This document shows positions 16,525 through 24,783 of a DNA stretch of 64,000 bases, piece by piece; position 1 is the stretch's first letter, and every line of letters begins with the position of its first letter. The stretch is from an uncultured Erysipelotrichaceae bacterium (GTDB lineage: Bacteria; Bacillota_I; Bacilli_A; Erysipelotrichales; Erysipelotrichaceae), in the NCBI GenBank assembly GCA_900315225.1, contig OMYM01000414.1, positions 39,009 through 103,008 on the forward strand, read 5' to 3'. Under the pieces are notes generated by a model. The model saw only the letters and a list, made by a program, of their open reading frames with translations. It was not told the origin of the DNA and made no database searches. The translations under genes and the position numbers were made by a program.

Positions 16525-17816
16525 GGATCGGTTTGTTTTCGAACATGGATGATTGCGAGGCATGCAGATCATTGCTATGGGAGCTTCGCTCCAAGGGAAA
16601 TGATGCGTTTGTCATTGCCCTGGACTTTGGCGCAAGGGAAAAGAAATGGAGCGATGACAATACAACGCTGTTTCTTTCTTCTTGCGATGCCTTGCTGGAT
16701 ATGCCTGATCTTGGACTTGATGTGGTTCATTGCTGTAGTCTGAAAGACATGGGGGAATTTGCGCATACATACGCAGAGGCAATGGACATACCAATGGTAT
16801 GCTCATGTGATGGAACATGTGCTTTGCATGTGTCGTTCCTTACAAAAGAATGTGTCATGGCGGCAATTGCATCCGATGCCGAGGTTGCCCGCGTCATTGA
16901 GAAAAACCACGTCATGCGCCACCTGGTGGCAATCCCCAAGGAGGAATCAGTCGTTGTATATGCTGAAAAAGTCACCGATGTCTATCGGCAGGCAATCTTG
17001 GACTATGCCGCAAGAGCAAAGATAGAGACCATAGTGCCTAATGGAACACATCTTGTAGTAGGTACCTCGGTTTTCGGGAAGCAGGTTCAGTCTATTGCCG
17101 TCTCGCTGGATGACTATGCACAACTGAAGCTGAAGAAGGGAAGAAGACTTGTCCCCCAGGAACTGGATTATTTGATTGGCAGGCAAAGCGGCATTGGCGC
17201 ATATGAAAAATGTTTGCGAAAGATATCCTGTCGTGATCATAGCGAGAAAGAAGTGCGTGAATGGCTGAAGAAAGATTATCCTCAAGATGTAGCGGAAAGC
17301 GTTATCGCAAGGTTGAAGCGTGAAGGTTACATAGATGATGAGAAATACTGCCGCACACAGGTTGAACTCTTGGGCAAAGCGCTTTGGGGCAGGAAACAGA
17401 TTGTTCGGCAGTTGATGGAAAAAGGCATTGCAAGCAATGTCATAGAACTGGTCATTAAGGAAACGGAACTGGATGGCTATGGCAATGCCTACAAAGTAGG
17501 CGAAAAGGTTTTGAAGGCACATGGGAATGGGTCACTGCGCAAGACACAGGACAAGATTCGCAAGAAGCTCGCAGGCAGGGGATACGAAAGCGAAGAAATT
17601 GAAAATGCGCTGGAATCTCTGGATTATGGCGAGACAGAACTTCGGGAAAAGAAAAACTTGAAAAAATGTGCCGAAAAGGCGATGAAGCGCTATGGACGGA
17701 AGCTATCTGGCGCCGCCTTGTGGAACAAAGTGTTTCAGTACTGCATGATGCAGGGCTATGGAACAGATGATATTGGGATAGTATTGGAGGAATTGAAATA
17801 TAATGAAGAAAATTAA
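16521..17816 (+). CDS. recX: Fusion of a glycosyltransferase-4-like N-terminal half with RecX
   Basis: 431 residues. The last 250 or so are RecX-like: a strand region with SIAVSLDDYAQLKLKKGRRL, then three-helix repeats such as KEVREWLKK, VIARLKREGYIDDEKYCR and LWGRKQIVRQLMEKGI, repeated further down. RecX binds and restrains RecA filaments. The first 170 or so residues begin MRIGLFSN and read like the N-terminal Rossmann half of GT4 glycosyltransferases (DVVHCCS, IPMVCSCDGT), but the nucleotide-sugar-binding half is missing. Catalysis by this part is therefore unlikely. Start 16521 is chosen from the family N-terminus and the AAAGGGGCAGG upstream. It overlaps yhaM by 14 bases. Confidence 0.75.
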   Translation: MRIGLFSNMDDCEACRSLLWELRSKGNDAFVIALDFGAREKKWSDDNTTLFLSSCDALLDMPDLGLDVVHCCSLKDMGEFAHTYAEAMDIPMVCSCDGTCALHVSFLTKECVMAAIASDAEVARVIEKNHVMRHLVAIPKEESVVVYAEKVTDVYRQAILDYAARAKIETIVPNGTHLVVGTSVFGKQVQSIAVSLDDYAQLKLKKGRRLVPQELDYLIGRQSGIGAYEKCLRKISCRDHSEKEVREWLKKDYPQDVAESVIARLKREGYIDDEKYCRTQVELLGKALWGRKQIVRQLMEKGIASNVIELVIKETELDGYGNAYKVGEKVLKAHGNGSLRKTQDKIRKKLAGRGYESEEIENALESLDYGETELREKKNLKKCAEKAMKRYGRKLSGAALWNKVFQYCMMQGYGTDDIGIVLEELKYNEEN

Positions 17817-18741
17817 GGATTTTGAGGAAAAAGACCGATTGAGCCAACCATTGATGGTGAAAGAGGTCAGGAACGGAACCACCAACAAAGGGGCACCTTA
17901 CCTGACTATTATTTTCCAGGATAACAGCGGTACGATTGATGGGAAATACTGGGATGTCAAGCCAGAGCAAAGGGATCTAGTCATTCCTGGGCATGTATTG
18001 TTGGTGAATTTCGAGGTTTTGCTGTATAACAAAAATCTACAGTTGCGGATCAACAAACTGACCGAAATCGATGAGTCCGAGCTTGACATGAATGAATTTG
18101 TCATAGCGTCGAATCAATCGGAAAGAGTGCGTCGGGAAAAGACAAATACATTGGTTTCCTTGATCCAAAACCCAGTTCTGCGGCAATTGACGGAAGCGAT
18201 GCTGCAGTTAACAGGCGAGAAGTACTACACATATCCGGCTGCCAGCAGGATTCATCATGGGTATTTGGGCGGATTGTCCGAACATTCGCTTTCCATGGCG
18301 GAAATGTGCGTTGCGGTATGCGAGCATTATCCATTCCTTAACCGAGATTTGCTGGTTAGCGCCGCATTGGTTCATGACATTGGCAAGACACTTGAAATGA
18401 GTGGACCTGTGACCACGGAATATACATTGGCAGGGAGGATGGAAGGGCATATTTCCATTGCGAACGGCTGGTTGACAAAAGTTGCGGGAGAACTTGGACT
18501 GGAAGAGAATGAGGAGACAATCATGCTGCACCACATGATCCTAAGCCACCATGGTCATTACGAATTTGGCTCGCCAGTGCTGCCGATGTTGATAGAGGCG
18601 GAAGTTCTTAGCATGATCGATAACCTAGATGCGCGTGTCAATGCGATCAAGAGTGCGTTGGATATTACGCGTCCTGGCGAGTGGACGCAGAAGATGTTCT
18701 CGATCGACAACCGTCAATTCTATAGACCAAAGGGAGCATAG
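17803..18741 (+). CDS. yhaM: YhaM-type 3'-5' exoribonuclease (OB fold plus HD domain)
   Basis: 312 residues, matching the 314 of Bacillus YhaM. The N-terminal OB-fold half (1-95) contains KGAPYLTIIFQDNSGTIDGKYW; the HD phosphohydrolase domain carries HHGYLGGLSEHSLSM near 152, LVHDIGK near 190, and HHMILSHHG near 243, giving the metal-binding His/Asp set. YhaM trims single-stranded RNA 3' ends in the cytosol. GGAGG lies upstream of ATG 17803, inside the end of recX. It ends two bases before murT. Confidence 0.9.
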   Translation: MKKIKDFEEKDRLSQPLMVKEVRNGTTNKGAPYLTIIFQDNSGTIDGKYWDVKPEQRDLVIPGHVLLVNFEVLLYNKNLQLRINKLTEIDESELDMNEFVIASNQSERVRREKTNTLVSLIQNPVLRQLTEAMLQLTGEKYYTYPAASRIHHGYLGGLSEHSLSMAEMCVAVCEHYPFLNRDLLVSAALVHDIGKTLEMSGPVTTEYTLAGRMEGHISIANGWLTKVAGELGLEENEETIMLHHMILSHHGHYEFGSPVLPMLIEAEVLSMIDNLDARVNAIKSALDITRPGEWTQKMFSIDNRQFYRPKGA

Positions 18742-18743
18742 GC

Positions 18744-20054
18744 ATGGGCATAAGGTTAAAGATTGTTCAAACGGTTCATGGAATCCTTGCGAAAAGAGGC
18801 AGGGGTGGATCGTTTCCCGGCGAGATTGCCTTGCGCATGGATCCGCATTTTATCGAAAAGTTCAAAATGCCTGGGATTGTTGTCCTAGTGACGGGAACCA
18901 ATGGAAAGACAACGACATCCAACTTGATTGCGGAGTCATTGCGCGCTGCTGGCTTGAATGTCATTAATAACAGGCGTGGCGATAATTTGAATGTTGGCAT
19001 TGCAACGTTGTTGGCAACCAATTCCAATAGCCACTTTCAGATCCAGGCAGATGCTGCTGTCATTGAAGTTGATGAATTGACGCTGTATCGACAATTTAAA
19101 AATCTGAAGCCAACCCATTTGGTCGTGACCAACTTCTTCCGCGACCAGTTGGACAGGGCAGGTGAAATGGAGACGATCATTCGAAAGATCCAGGAAGTGA
19201 CAGAGGATTTTAGAGGCGAGTTAATCCTGAATGGCGATGACCCCAATGTCGTTCGCATTGCGGACACGGCGAAAAAAGCAAAGATAAGGTTTTTCTCGGT
19301 ATGCGAAAACAGTGTGTCGCAAAAGGATACCAATGAAGCCTCTGAGGGAAAGTTTTGCCCAAGGTGTGGCATGCCTCTGACATACGACTACTATCAGTAT
19401 TCGCATATCGGCAGGTTCCATTGCGACCATGACGGGTTTGGCAATATCAAGCCATATGTCCAGGTGGATGCGATCAATTATGATCAAGAGACATTTATGT
19501 GCGGGGGACAAGAGTTCCATTCTTTTATCAATACGATATATGCCGTTTATAACTGTTCCAGCGTGCTGGCTGTCATGAAGACGCTAGGATTGGATCCTTC
19601 CAACGCCGACAAGGTTTTCAGGACATTTGTGCTGAAGGAAGGACGCAATGAGGAATTTGCGCTGTCGAAGCCTTGCTTTATCAATCTTGTAAAGAATCCT
19701 ACGGGTGCCAATGAGGTAATGAAATACATCATTGCGCAGCCAGGAGACAAGAACATATGCATCTTTTTGAATGACAATGACCAGGATGGCCATGATGTCA
19801 GCTGGATTTGGGATGCGCATTTCGAACGTTTAAATGTGCCAGAGGTCAAGACTATTGTGTGTTCAGGAAGACGGGCGTATGACATGGCATTGCGTTTGAA
19901 ATACGAGGGATTGGAGGATCGCATCAAGGTCATTGAAGACAGTGCAGAAGCGATTCATTGGCTGAATACAGCGAATGTAAAGAGCCATGTGATTGCGACA
20001 TATACCGCGCTTCATGCGACTAGGGCGATTTTGAAAAAGGAGGAGAGCGCATGA
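18744..20054 (+). CDS. murT: MurT, ligase subunit of lipid II isoglutaminyl synthase
   Basis: 436 residues. A Mur-ligase P-loop, TGTNGKTTTSN, lies near 49, followed by the NNRRGDNLNVGIAT and VIEVDE motifs of the Mur central domain. A zinc-ribbon insertion (CPRCG near 208 and a second half near 230) and the C-terminal DUF1727-type domain distinguish MurT from MurE/MurF. With GatD it amidates the alpha-carboxyl of D-isoglutamate in lipid II, using glutamine and ATP at the inner face of the membrane. It overlaps gatD by four bases, as expected for a two-subunit enzyme. Confidence 0.95.
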   Translation: MGIRLKIVQTVHGILAKRGRGGSFPGEIALRMDPHFIEKFKMPGIVVLVTGTNGKTTTSNLIAESLRAAGLNVINNRRGDNLNVGIATLLATNSNSHFQIQADAAVIEVDELTLYRQFKNLKPTHLVVTNFFRDQLDRAGEMETIIRKIQEVTEDFRGELILNGDDPNVVRIADTAKKAKIRFFSVCENSVSQKDTNEASEGKFCPRCGMPLTYDYYQYSHIGRFHCDHDGFGNIKPYVQVDAINYDQETFMCGGQEFHSFINTIYAVYNCSSVLAVMKTLGLDPSNADKVFRTFVLKEGRNEEFALSKPCFINLVKNPTGANEVMKYIIAQPGDKNICIFLNDNDQDGHDVSWIWDAHFERLNVPEVKTIVCSGRRAYDMALRLKYEGLEDRIKVIEDSAEAIHWLNTANVKSHVIATYTALHATRAILKKEESA

Positions 20055-20785
20055 AACTGAAGATTCTTTGGATGTACCATGACTTGATGGATCTGTATGG
20101 CGACAAAGGGAATGCCGAGGTGTTGCGCGTCAGGAGCGAGAAAAGGGGAATCGAATGCATCCTTGATACTTGTTCAATTGGCGACAAGAAGGACATACGG
20201 GAATATGACTTGTTTTTCATGGGCGGTGGTGCCGATCGTGAACAGGGTTTGATTATCGAAGACTTGCTGTCGCGCAAAGACAATATCATCGATGCAATGA
20301 ATGAAAAAACGGCTTTCCTGTTGATATGCGGCGGATATCAATTGTTTGGGCAATACTACAAGGACCAAGATGGACATATTGTTAATGGACTGGGCATTTT
20401 TGACTATTACACGGAAGCAAGTGACCGCGATCATCGTTGCATCGGAAACATTGCCCTTGAAGCAACCGTTGATGGTGAAACGTTCCGTGCCGTTGGGTTT
20501 GAGAATCATGGCGGCCAGACAAAGAATGTCGCTTCACCTCTTGGCAAGGTCTTGCATGGTCATGGCAATACGTACAATAGTGGCTATGAGGGTTTTTTGA
20601 ATGACTTGGTCATTGCAACGTATATGCATGGACCGTTGTTGCCAAAAAACCCAAGGATTGCGGATAGCCTTATCCGCAGGGCTTTGCGTAAGAGGCATGG
20701 CGATGTGGCGCTAGAGCCACTTGACGACACATTGGAAGACAAGGCCAGGATGGTCATGTTAAAAAGGCTGAAGGCCGACAAATAA
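20051..20785 (+). CDS. gatD: GatD, glutaminase subunit of lipid II isoglutaminyl synthase
   Basis: 244 residues of the CobB/CobQ-like class I glutamine amidotransferase type. The nucleophile Cys is in LLICGGYQLFG near 94, FENHGGQT lies near 157, and the catalytic His is in YMHGPLLPKNP near 193. It releases ammonia from glutamine and passes it to MurT. Unlike the amidotransferase-like protein at 15646-16353, its catalytic residues are intact. It is co-translated with murT and followed by a bidirectional terminator. Confidence 0.95.
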   Translation: MKLKILWMYHDLMDLYGDKGNAEVLRVRSEKRGIECILDTCSIGDKKDIREYDLFFMGGGADREQGLIIEDLLSRKDNIIDAMNEKTAFLLICGGYQLFGQYYKDQDGHIVNGLGIFDYYTEASDRDHRCIGNIALEATVDGETFRAVGFENHGGQTKNVASPLGKVLHGHGNTYNSGYEGFLNDLVIATYMHGPLLPKNPRIADSLIRRALRKRHGDVALEPLDDTLEDKARMVMLKRLKADK

Positions 20786-20810
20786 AAAACGTCTCGCAGG
20801 AGACGTTTTT
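20785..20810. terminator. Bidirectional terminator between gatD and the NUDIX gene
   Basis: AAAAACGTCTC and GAGACGTTTTT form a perfect stem with a GCAG loop. A-rich and T-rich arms allow termination of gatD on the plus strand and of the convergent NUDIX gene on the minus strand. Confidence 0.85.
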
Positions 20811-21276
20811 ACTTTGTCTTGTCAAGGAAAGCGTTGATCAATTCTTCATCGATGCTGTTCAAGCGGTAGTCTTTCAGGTCTTCCTTATCCACCCATTTTG
20901 CGGAAAGGGACTCTTCCCCTGTGACAACAGGCGGGTATTCGTCAAGGTTGACGCTATACCCGACAGAAATGACACGCCTGATTTCTCCATCGAGGAAAGA
21001 AACGATTCTCGTCGGGTGGTCAAAAATCCCGAGAAGCTCAAGCTGGGAATCCTTGATGTGGATGTTTGACTCTTCGATCGTTGAGCGAATGGCGCAATGG
21101 CGGAAGGATTCGCTTGGTCTGATTCCGCTGGAGACAATGCCCCATTGGAAATTGTCGCGGCGATGGAAGAGAAGAAGCTTGTTTTCACAAGTAATGACAA
21201 CCTGGGCGCAAAGGAGCGGCTCTGTATTTGGCTCTGGTGCGTTGATGTCGCGCAAATAATAACGTGCTGTAGGCAT
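20809..21276 (-). CDS. NUDIX-domain protein with a degenerate Nudix box
   Basis: 155 residues with the overall shape of a NUDIX hydrolase: an LLFHRRDNFQW strand, the Nudix helix, and ESLSAKWVDKEDL near the C-terminus. The box GX5EX7REUXEEXGU is only partly kept. The first G is Ser50, the E of RE is Ser65 and the last G is Asn71, while Glu56, Arg64, Glu68 and Glu69 are kept. One metal ligand is therefore missing, and activity may be reduced or altered. The start overlaps the stop of the HIT gene by one base (TAATG), so the two are coupled. Substrate unknown. Confidence 0.75.
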   Translation of the reverse strand: MPTARYYLRDINAPEPNTEPLLCAQVVITCENKLLLFHRRDNFQWGIVSSGIRPSESFRHCAIRSTIEESNIHIKDSQLELLGIFDHPTRIVSFLDGEIRRVISVGYSVNLDEYPPVVTGEESLSAKWVDKEDLKDYRLNSIDEELINAFLDKTK

Positions 21277-21674
21277 TATTCACCTCTAACTGTCTTGAGG
21301 ACTTCCCCAAGATCTTGCGGCTTGCTTTCGTTGAAGGCAATGACAATCGCATCGTTTTCATCATAGCGAGGAATGATATGAAAGTGAAGATGATCGACGG
21401 TTTGTCCTGCGGACTCATGGGTGTTGTTGAGGATATTGCATCCAGAGGCATTGGTGTTGGCGGTAATCTGGATTGCCAGCTTTCGAACGGTTTCGGCGCA
21501 TTGCGCAACGGTTTCCGGATCTGCTTCCAGAATGTTTGCCACATGCTTTTTTGGCATCACGAGAGTATGACCTTTGGTCACTTGGGAAATATCAAGGATT
21601 GCCAGGGTGTTCTCGTCTTCATAGACAACGCTGGAGGGAATCTCATGATTGATGATTTTGCAGAAAATGCACAT
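21276..21674 (-). CDS. HIT-family nucleotide-binding hydrolase
   Basis: 132 residues, typical for bacterial HIT (Hint/HinT) proteins. CIFCKII at the start, DISQVTKGHTLVMPKKH near 28 and the active-site HLHFHIIPR near 94 are diagnostic. Family members hydrolyse adenosine phosphoramidates or related nucleotides. On the minus strand, AAAGGAG precedes the start codon and TATACT forms a -10 about 30 bases upstream. It is the first gene of a two-gene unit with the NUDIX-like protein. Confidence 0.92.
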   Translation of the reverse strand: MCIFCKIINHEIPSSVVYEDENTLAILDISQVTKGHTLVMPKKHVANILEADPETVAQCAETVRKLAIQITANTNASGCNILNNTHESAGQTVDHLHFHIIPRYDENDAIVIAFNESKPQDLGEVLKTVRGE

Positions 21675-21725
21675 ATTGATATTCTCCTTTACTTGCTAAG
21701 TATAACACTATCTGTGTAGAAAAGA

Positions 21726-21748
21726 AAAAGGCTTTGACAGCCTTTTTC
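21726..21748 (-). terminator. Terminator of the lipoprotein/parvulin operon
   Basis: AAAAAGGCT (21726-21734) and AGCCTTTTT (21740-21748) form a perfect stem just beyond the stop codon of the minus-strand lipoprotein gene. The symmetric A/T arms mean it could also act on plus-strand transcription. Confidence 0.8.
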
Positions 21749-21750
21749 AA

Positions 21751-22626
21751 TTATTTGGAAACCGTGTCCTGGATCAGGTATTCAGGATAGTCGGCGGCGA
21801 TCATATCGTAGACTGTCTTGTCGTAGATATGGAAATCATACTTTTTGAACCAGTAGACATCGCTCGCTTCATCGACTCCGCTAACGGACGATAAGCTTTC
21901 AATGCAAGCATCCTTGAAATCTTCAGGATTTTTGGAATCAATCTTGAACAAGGAGTATGTCGCGCCATCGCTGGCAGCGATAACTGTCCAACCATCTTCT
22001 TCGCTTGCGCCAAAGACAGCTGTTCTGACCGTTGCATCAAGGTCGGTGGATTCTGTTGTGTAGATGGATGGTGTTCCTCCACTGACAGAATTATTGCTGC
22101 TTGCGGCTTCGGATGGATCCATGCCGGCCTCGATTGCTTCCTTTGCGGTGTTTGCTTCCTCTTCGCTGGAGAAGGCAATGACCGTTGCCTGGATAGGCTG
22201 GTAATGCGCAACGACATCGGCGAAATTTTCCTCAATGTATTTATTGACTAGTTTTTCCGTCTGTTGCGAAGGAATGAGATATTCGTTCATGTAGTCATCT
22301 TCTGTCATTCCGTTGCTGGCAAGGTATGTGCTGAAATATTCGCCATAGAAGGAAGTGTACATTTCGAGCGTGCTCTTGGCGCTTTCTTTCATCTCTTCGG
22401 TAATTTCGATTTCCTTCTCGGCGATCGCCGACTTTGCGTTGTTGATAATCAGGGATGCGCCGCTATAGTTCAGCATTGCATTGTACATTTGTCCCTTGGT
22501 AACGTTCTTTTTGCCAACCGACAAGAGAGTTGTTCCGCTGTCTTTTAGCTTTGCGGTTGCATCGGAGCAACCTGTCAGAAGCGCAAGTGCAAGCACTGAT
22601 GCGCAAGCTAGTTTCATCTTCTTCAT
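21751..22626 (-). CDS. Secreted lipoprotein, SurA/PrsA-like N-terminal chaperone fold
   Basis: 291 residues. A signal peptide ends in the lipobox LLTGC with Cys20 as lipidation site. The rest resembles the helical chaperone part of PrsA/SurA proteins: VGKKNVTKGQMYNAML near 37, then long helices with LEMYTSFYGEYFSTYL. A segment near 145-240 (TVIAFSSEEEANTAKEAI, DLDATVRTAVFG) has the layout of a diverged parvulin domain, without clear catalytic residues. It probably helps secreted proteins fold outside the membrane. It is 12 bases downstream of the membrane-anchored parvulin gene on the same strand, and AAGGAG precedes its start. Confidence 0.75.
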   Translation of the reverse strand: MKKMKLACASVLALALLTGCSDATAKLKDSGTTLLSVGKKNVTKGQMYNAMLNYSGASLIINNAKSAIAEKEIEITEEMKESAKSTLEMYTSFYGEYFSTYLASNGMTEDDYMNEYLIPSQQTEKLVNKYIEENFADVVAHYQPIQATVIAFSSEEEANTAKEAIEAGMDPSEAASSNNSVSGGTPSIYTTESTDLDATVRTAVFGASEEDGWTVIAASDGATYSLFKIDSKNPEDFKDACIESLSSVSGVDEASDVYWFKKYDFHIYDKTVYDMIAADYPEYLIQDTVSK

Positions 22627-22638
22627 ATCTGGTTCTCC

Positions 22639-23745
22639 TTATTCTTCCTCTGTCAGGCCTAGGGAATTCTTGATGCTTTCCTCAAGGTCGTCGTTTCCAT
22701 GGTAGTCAATGCCCAATTCGGCTGCCTTTGCCCAGACCGCCTTGCCGGAAAGTGTTGTGTCATAATTCGTTGTGAGTTCCTGGTAAGGGTCGCTCTCGGT
22801 ATATAGCGATTCAAGTGTTTCGGGTGTCGCCGCATTGCACATGATCTTGAAATAGCCAAATTGTTCGGAGTAAACCCAATCGCTGACCTCGCCTTCATCG
22901 AGAGCGAGCGCAGCTTCTAAGAATGCAGCATCGAGATTGGATGTATTGGCATCGATAATGCCCAGTACTCCACCCTCGGAAGCAGTGGAGGAGTCTTCAC
23001 TGTATTCTGCCGCAGCATCTGCGAAAGTGCCTGTCTTTAGGAATTCATCAACGGCATCCATTCTATCTTGCTCATCCTGTGTCGGTGTTGCAGCTTCCGT
23101 TTCCGTTGTTTCCTCGGTTTCTTCCGTTTCAGCGGTTTCTTCCGTTTCCACAGCTTCCTCTGTTTCAGTGGTTTCCTCAGTTTCTTCTGTTTCCGTTGTT
23201 TCCTCTGCTTCAGCAGGTGCCTCTGTTTCTGTTGCATCGGTTTCTTCTGGCTGTATCAGGATATAGGAAATCTGTCTGATGCTAAGGGCATCGAAGTTTG
23301 CCTTTGCGTAGTCGGCGCAAAGTTGGTCGAACTTCTGGGCTGTGATCAGGTATTCTTCAAGGTCAGTGTATCCTGTTCCAGCAAGGTCGCTTGCCAGCCT
23401 TGCTGCATAGTCTGTGCCATATTCGGATCTGTACTGGGATACAATGCTAGTAGACTGCGCCGCCGCGTTGTCCTTCATTTCGGCGGTTGTCTCGATTGCC
23501 TGGTCGGCAACGATGTTGCGGAACATTGTCGCCATCATGCTAGCGCCGCTGCTCTTGTACAGGTCGTCATAGAATTTTGCTACGGTCGTGTCTTCGTTGC
23601 CCAGCGAGTATACAACGTCAACGCCGTCGGATTGCTTTCCCTTTAGTTTTCCTTTGTTTGTATCATAAATATAGTAGATGCTGATAATGACAAATGCCAG
23701 CATTACCAATGAGACAAACCAGTTCTTCTTTATGAAACTTGTCAT
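22639..23745 (-). CDS. Membrane-anchored parvulin-type peptidyl-prolyl isomerase with acidic repeat
   Basis: 368 residues. One N-terminal membrane anchor (about 8-28) is followed by a SurA-like helical region and then a parvulin domain starting at IRQISYILIQP. Inside the parvulin domain sits a low-complexity block of about 55 residues made of TETEE/ETAETEE units (roughly 23065-23235). Parvulin sequence then resumes with DEFLKTGTFADAAAEYSED, GGVLGIIDAN and FGYFKIMC. The protein would act outside the cell on proteins leaving SecYEG, with SecDF also in this window. The start was taken at 23745 because GGGAGG lies just upstream of that ATG. Confidence 0.8.
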   Translation of the reverse strand: MTSFIKKNWFVSLVMLAFVIISIYYIYDTNKGKLKGKQSDGVDVVYSLGNEDTTVAKFYDDLYKSSGASMMATMFRNIVADQAIETTAEMKDNAAAQSTSIVSQYRSEYGTDYAARLASDLAGTGYTDLEEYLITAQKFDQLCADYAKANFDALSIRQISYILIQPEETDATETEAPAEAEETTETEETEETTETEEAVETEETAETEETEETTETEAATPTQDEQDRMDAVDEFLKTGTFADAAAEYSEDSSTASEGGVLGIIDANTSNLDAAFLEAALALDEGEVSDWVYSEQFGYFKIMCNAATPETLESLYTESDPYQELTTNYDTTLSGKAVWAKAAELGIDYHGNDDLEESIKNSLGLTEEE

Positions 23746-23771
23746 AATGCCTCCCATTAAAATGCTTGTAT

Positions 23772-23800
23772 ATTATAGGCGATAGAGTTGTGTTTTGCAA
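23772..23800 (-). promoter_or_regulatory. Promoter of the parvulin/lipoprotein operon
   Basis: Read on the minus strand: TTGCAA (23800-23795), a spacer of exactly 17, and TATAAT (23777-23772). This is a near-consensus sigma-A promoter. Confidence 0.8.
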
Positions 23801-23908
23801 TTTTTGAATCTGAATACTATGTGAACAATGCATTAATGCGCGCTTGAAGAGCTTTTTTTGGGGAAATGCGTGGGCGGGATAGTAGAACAACACGAAAGTT
23901 GGATTGAA

Positions 23909-23917
23909 TGCTATAAT
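23909..23917 (+). promoter_or_regulatory. Extended -10 promoter of the suf operon
   Basis: TGCTATAAT matches the extended -10 consensus. No clear -35 is present. No Fur-like or IscR-like site was recognised by eye. The leader is only about 20 bases. Confidence 0.6.
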
Positions 23918-23943
23918 CCTAGCCGGAATGAAGGTGATTGTGT

Positions 23944-24783
23944 GTGAAAAGCTTAGAGATTAAGAATCTATGCGTATCCGTTGGGGAAAAGGAAATCCTC
24001 AAGGGCGTCGACCTAGTGGTACGCGAAAATGAAGTACATGCCTTGATGGGTCCAAATGGCAATGGAAAGTCTACGTTGCTTGCGGCGATCATGGGTAACC
24101 CAAAATACAATGTGACGGATGGATCAATCGTTTTTGATGGGAAAGATGTCTTGGCGATGCCAGTCAACGAACGCTCAAAGGCAGGGTTGTTTCTTGCCAT
24201 GCAATATCCCCAGGAGATCCCAGGCGTTACCAATAGCGACTTTCTTAGGGCTGCGATCAATGTGCGCAGGGAGCGTCCAATTTCCTTGTTTGCGTTTATC
24301 AAGGCGATGGAAAGCTCGATTAGTGAGCTACAAATGAAAGAAGACTTGGCGCATCGTTTCCTAAACGAGGGTTTTTCTGGAGGCGAGAAGAAGAGAAACG
24401 AGATTGTGCAGATGATGTTGTTGAAGCCATCGCTTGCCATGCTGGATGAGATAGATAGCGGATTGGACGTGGATGCGTTGAGGATTGTTGCGAATGCGCT
24501 TGGCAAGCTGCGCGAGGAAACGAACATGTCGATGATCGTGGTATCGCACTATGGGAGATTCCTAGAATTGGTAAAGCCAACGTTTACGCATGTCCTGGTC
24601 AATGGCAGGATTGCATTGCAGGGTGACTATTCGATTGCCAAGCGAATAGATGAAGAAGGATACGACTGGATCTACCAGGAGTATGGCATCGAAAGGGAAG
24701 AAGAAGAGGCGATGCCCGCGCCTCGCGTCACCAGTATTGGTGCTTGCGCCGTGCGTGAATCCGTGAAAGGTGCCGGGAAATGA
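23944..24783 (+). CDS. sufC: SufC, ATPase of the SUF Fe-S cluster assembly complex
   Basis: 279 residues, with Walker A GPNGNGKST near 36, signature FSGGEKKRNEIVQ near 145, Walker B LAMLDEIDSGLD near 163 and the switch His in VVSHYGR. The EIDSGLD motif is typical of SufC. It drives assembly of Fe-S clusters on the SufBCD scaffold in the cytosol. A GTG start at 23944 is preferred because GAAGGTGA lies seven bases upstream; the TTG at 23938 is too close. The C-terminal tail (about 30 residues, ending in a Pro/Arg-rich part) is longer than usual. It overlaps sufD by four bases. Confidence 0.93.
   Translation: MKSLEIKNLCVSVGEKEILKGVDLVVRENEVHALMGPNGNGKSTLLAAIMGNPKYNVTDGSIVFDGKDVLAMPVNERSKAGLFLAMQYPQEIPGVTNSDFLRAAINVRRERPISLFAFIKAMESSISELQMKEDLAHRFLNEGFSGGEKKRNEIVQMMLLKPSLAMLDEIDSGLDVDALRIVANALGKLREETNMSMIVVSHYGRFLELVKPTFTHVLVNGRIALQGDYSIAKRIDEEGYDWIYQEYGIEREEEEAMPAPRVTSIGACAVRESVKGAGK

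Noticed and set aside
23065..23235. Tandem repeat considered as a CRISPR-like array
   Set aside because: The units are short, in frame and code for Glu/Thr repeats inside the parvulin gene; there are no spacers.
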